Assembly (NCBI RefSeq): GCF_009936235.1
Contig: NZ_AP022314.1
Coordinates: 806,001-870,000 of the forward strand
Direction: 5' to 3'
Source: Mycobacterium xenopi
Lineage (GTDB): Bacteria > Actinomycetota > Actinomycetes > Mycobacteriales > Mycobacteriaceae
Length of the DNA stretch: 64,000 nucleotides
The translations under genes were made by a program, and so were the position numbers. Positions 62,394-64,000 of this stretch are shown here, one piece after another. The notes beneath the pieces are model-generated. The model was not told the DNA's origin, made no database searches, and saw nothing but the letters and a program-made list of their open reading frames with translations. Position 1 is the stretch's first letter; each line of letters starts with the position of its first letter.

Positions 62394-64000
62394 CTAACCG
62401 CCGCCGATGATGCGGCGCGACCTTAGGTCAGCGATGCGGTCGTCATCGAGACCGATCTCGCGCAGCACTGCGTCGGTGTGCTGGCCGATCATGCACCCGG
62501 CGTCAGCCTTCGTGCGCGACCGCGAGAACCGGTATAGCGGCGCCAGCCGTCGATGGCGGTCGAAAATCGGGCTGACCGCTTCCACCGAGTAGCCCGCTTC
62601 GAAGTAGAGGTCGGTCTGCAGCTCAAGCTCTGGATTGCGTTCCACCACTTCGACACAGCCGATGTCGTGCGACGTCAGCTCGTGCTCCCACTCCAGCTTG
62701 GACTTGCTGGCAAACACCGGGGTCAAGGCATCGACCAGGGCGGCGTCGTTAGCTGCCCGTGAGGCAGCCGTGGCGAATCTTTCGTCAGCGTCCAGGTCGA
62801 CATACGCCGACATGGCCTTGGCGAACGCCGGCCATTCATGGGGGAGCGGAGCGGCCAGGAAGATCCAGCCGTCGGCGGCGCGGTACATCCGGTAGAGCGC
62901 ATTGACGCCGTAAAACTCCTCATCGGCCATCTCGTCATTCCGACGACTGGCGTAGCTAATGTTGTACCCGATCAGTGCCTGCAGTGACGTGCCCAGCATC
63001 GTGGTGACCATATTCGAGAGTTCCAGTCCGCGTCGCTTCGCATACAGCCCGACCAGCAACGCCGAGGCGACGCCCAGCGCCGCGATCCCGTCAGCCTGTA
63101 CGGCAGGGGCCGCACTTCCGGCGAATAATGCCGCTGCCTTGCGGTGCATGTCGTCGAGGTCTGTCGGCGGCTGCGCAGCGTCGCGGCTGTCCAACACCGC
63201 TAGGCCTGATGCTGCTCCGATAGAGGGCGCGTAGGCCGCTCGATGCGCGTACGGGCCATCGATGCCGTAACCCGGGGCGCTGACGAATACCAGGTCGGGG
63301 TTGACGCCCTTGAGCGTCGCCTCATCGATTTTGGCCCGCGTAGCCGCTTGGCCGCGGAAGCACTGCAAGACAGCGTCGACGTGTTTGGCCAGCTCATATA
63401 CCAGCTCAAGACCCTCGGGTTTGGTGAAATCGATAGCCACGCTTTCCTTGCCCTGCAGTACTTTTGCCCCACCGGCTTCCGGGAATGCGACGAGGGCTCG
63501 GATGTTGTCGCCGTCGAGCGGCTCGACCTTGATCACTCGGGCGCCGAGATCGGTGAGCAGTGTGGCGCCGTAGGGTCCGGCGAACATGCTGCCGAATTCC
63601 AGGATGGTCACACCGTGCAGCGGTAGATCGTTCGGTCCGCCATCGGATGTGACCGTCACCGCCGGGAAGGCGACTGCGTCCGATATCAGCTCGGCGTTGT
63701 GCTCGCCGAGCCGTGGTGCCGGCCGCAACCTCGTCAGTGGTTTGCCGTCAATGTGGATCAGCGTCGACGGCTGGCGCACCGGTCCCAGGTCCGGGTCGAT
63801 CACCGTCACCGCTCGGCCCTCGTGACGTACTTGCGGATGATCCAGTGACGCCTGAGGGCTGCGGAAAAGCTCACCGCTGAGGTCGTGGTTTGCGGCGAAA
63901 GCCTGCTCCCACACGGCAAGCGTGCGCGTGTGTACGCGTTGCAGCATCAGATCCCACCACTCGGTGCGCAGTTCAGCGCTGGGCAGCATCGGGAAACCCT
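62394..64000 (-). CDS. Class III CoA-transferase (CaiB/BaiF), 5' end outside window
   Basis: The visible 531 residues hold the end of one domain and a second domain that starts GVTILEFGSMFAGPYGATLL with the catalytic-type region, then VIKVEPLDGDNIR and SAPGYGIDGPYAHR. The frame is open through ATG at 63989 to the window edge, and the preceding residues (GFPM) fit a fused two-domain CoA-transferase of roughly 800 residues. It transfers CoA to an acyl substrate, activating it for degradation. Confidence 0.85.
   Translation of the reverse strand, partial: GFPMLPSAELRTEWWDLMLQRVHTRTLAVWEQAFAANHDLSGELFRSPQASLDHPQVRHEGRAVTVIDPDLGPVRQPSTLIHIDGKPLTRLRPAPRLGEHNAELISDAVAFPAVTVTSDGGPNDLPLHGVTILEFGSMFAGPYGATLLTDLGARVIKVEPLDGDNIRALVAFPEAGGAKVLQGKESVAIDFTKPEGLELVYELAKHVDAVLQCFRGQAATRAKIDEATLKGVNPDLVFVSAPGYGIDGPYAHRAAYAPSIGAASGLAVLDSRDAAQPPTDLDDMHRKAAALFAGSAAPAVQADGIAALGVASALLVGLYAKRRGLELSNMVTTMLGTSLQALIGYNISYASRRNDEMADEEFYGVNALYRMYRAADGWIFLAAPLPHEWPAFAKAMSAYVDLDADERFATAASRAANDAALVDALTPVFASKSKLEWEHELTSHDIGCVEVVERNPELELQTDLYFEAGYSVEAVSPIFDRHRRLAPLYRFSRSRTKADAGCMIGQHTDAVLREIGLDDDRIADLRSRRIIGGG

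Overview
The window is from a Mycobacterium, most likely a slow grower. The first 15 kb follow the order known from the M. tuberculosis Rv0819-Rv0830 region: mycothiol synthase, Pst phosphate transporter, PhoU, an LCP-family cell-wall ligase, dihydrouridine synthase, acyl-ACP desaturase, TetR regulator, MpaB-type oxygenase, KmtR nickel/cobalt sensor and SAM methyltransferase. Mce operons, F420 and mycofactocin enzymes, LpqH-like and DUF732 proteins and high GC agree. The species cannot be named from the sequence alone.

Layout. 1-14.9 kb is conserved chromosome (mshD, pstSCAB, phoU, LCP, dusB, desA1, regulators, an Fgd2-like F420 enzyme). 14.8-15.3 kb is a tRNA cluster (Lys, Glu, Asp, Phe). 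15.3-26.7 kb is a stack of mobile DNA: a group II intron set in or at the start codon of a broken EspC-like gene, an IS110-family element carrying a nested IS1081-like element, and an IS256-family element split by a three-gene tyrosine-recombinase cassette. 26.7-34.5 kb is a partly decayed catabolic region (Rieske, enoyl-CoA hydratase and amidohydrolase remnants; intact ferredoxin, OB-fold protein, thiolase, P450) followed by three exported proteins. 34.8-36.2 kb is a second, frameshifted IS1081-like copy.

36.9-38.2 kb has no recognisable gene. 38.2-50.9 kb is a complete mce operon layout (two YrbE permeases, MceA-F, two Mce-associated membrane proteins), but mceB and mceC are each frameshifted by one base and mceD is cut by an IS256-family element, so this lipid importer is probably non-functional as sequenced. 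51-64 kb is a second catabolic region under GntR and TetR regulators: LLM monooxygenase, frameshifted Rieske oxygenase, isochorismatase-fold protein, mycofactocin-type SDR, an Ltp2-like thiolase-fold protein with its DUF35 partner, amidohydrolase and class III CoA-transferase. These families are typical of side-chain degradation of steroid-like acyl-CoAs; the substrate is inferred, not shown.

Two themes stand out. Several insertions can be resolved to the base, with target duplications and rejoinable reading frames. Many genes are broken by single-base changes in short G/C runs, meaning either recent decay or consensus sequencing error, which must be settled before calling the mce operon or the Rieske gene dead.
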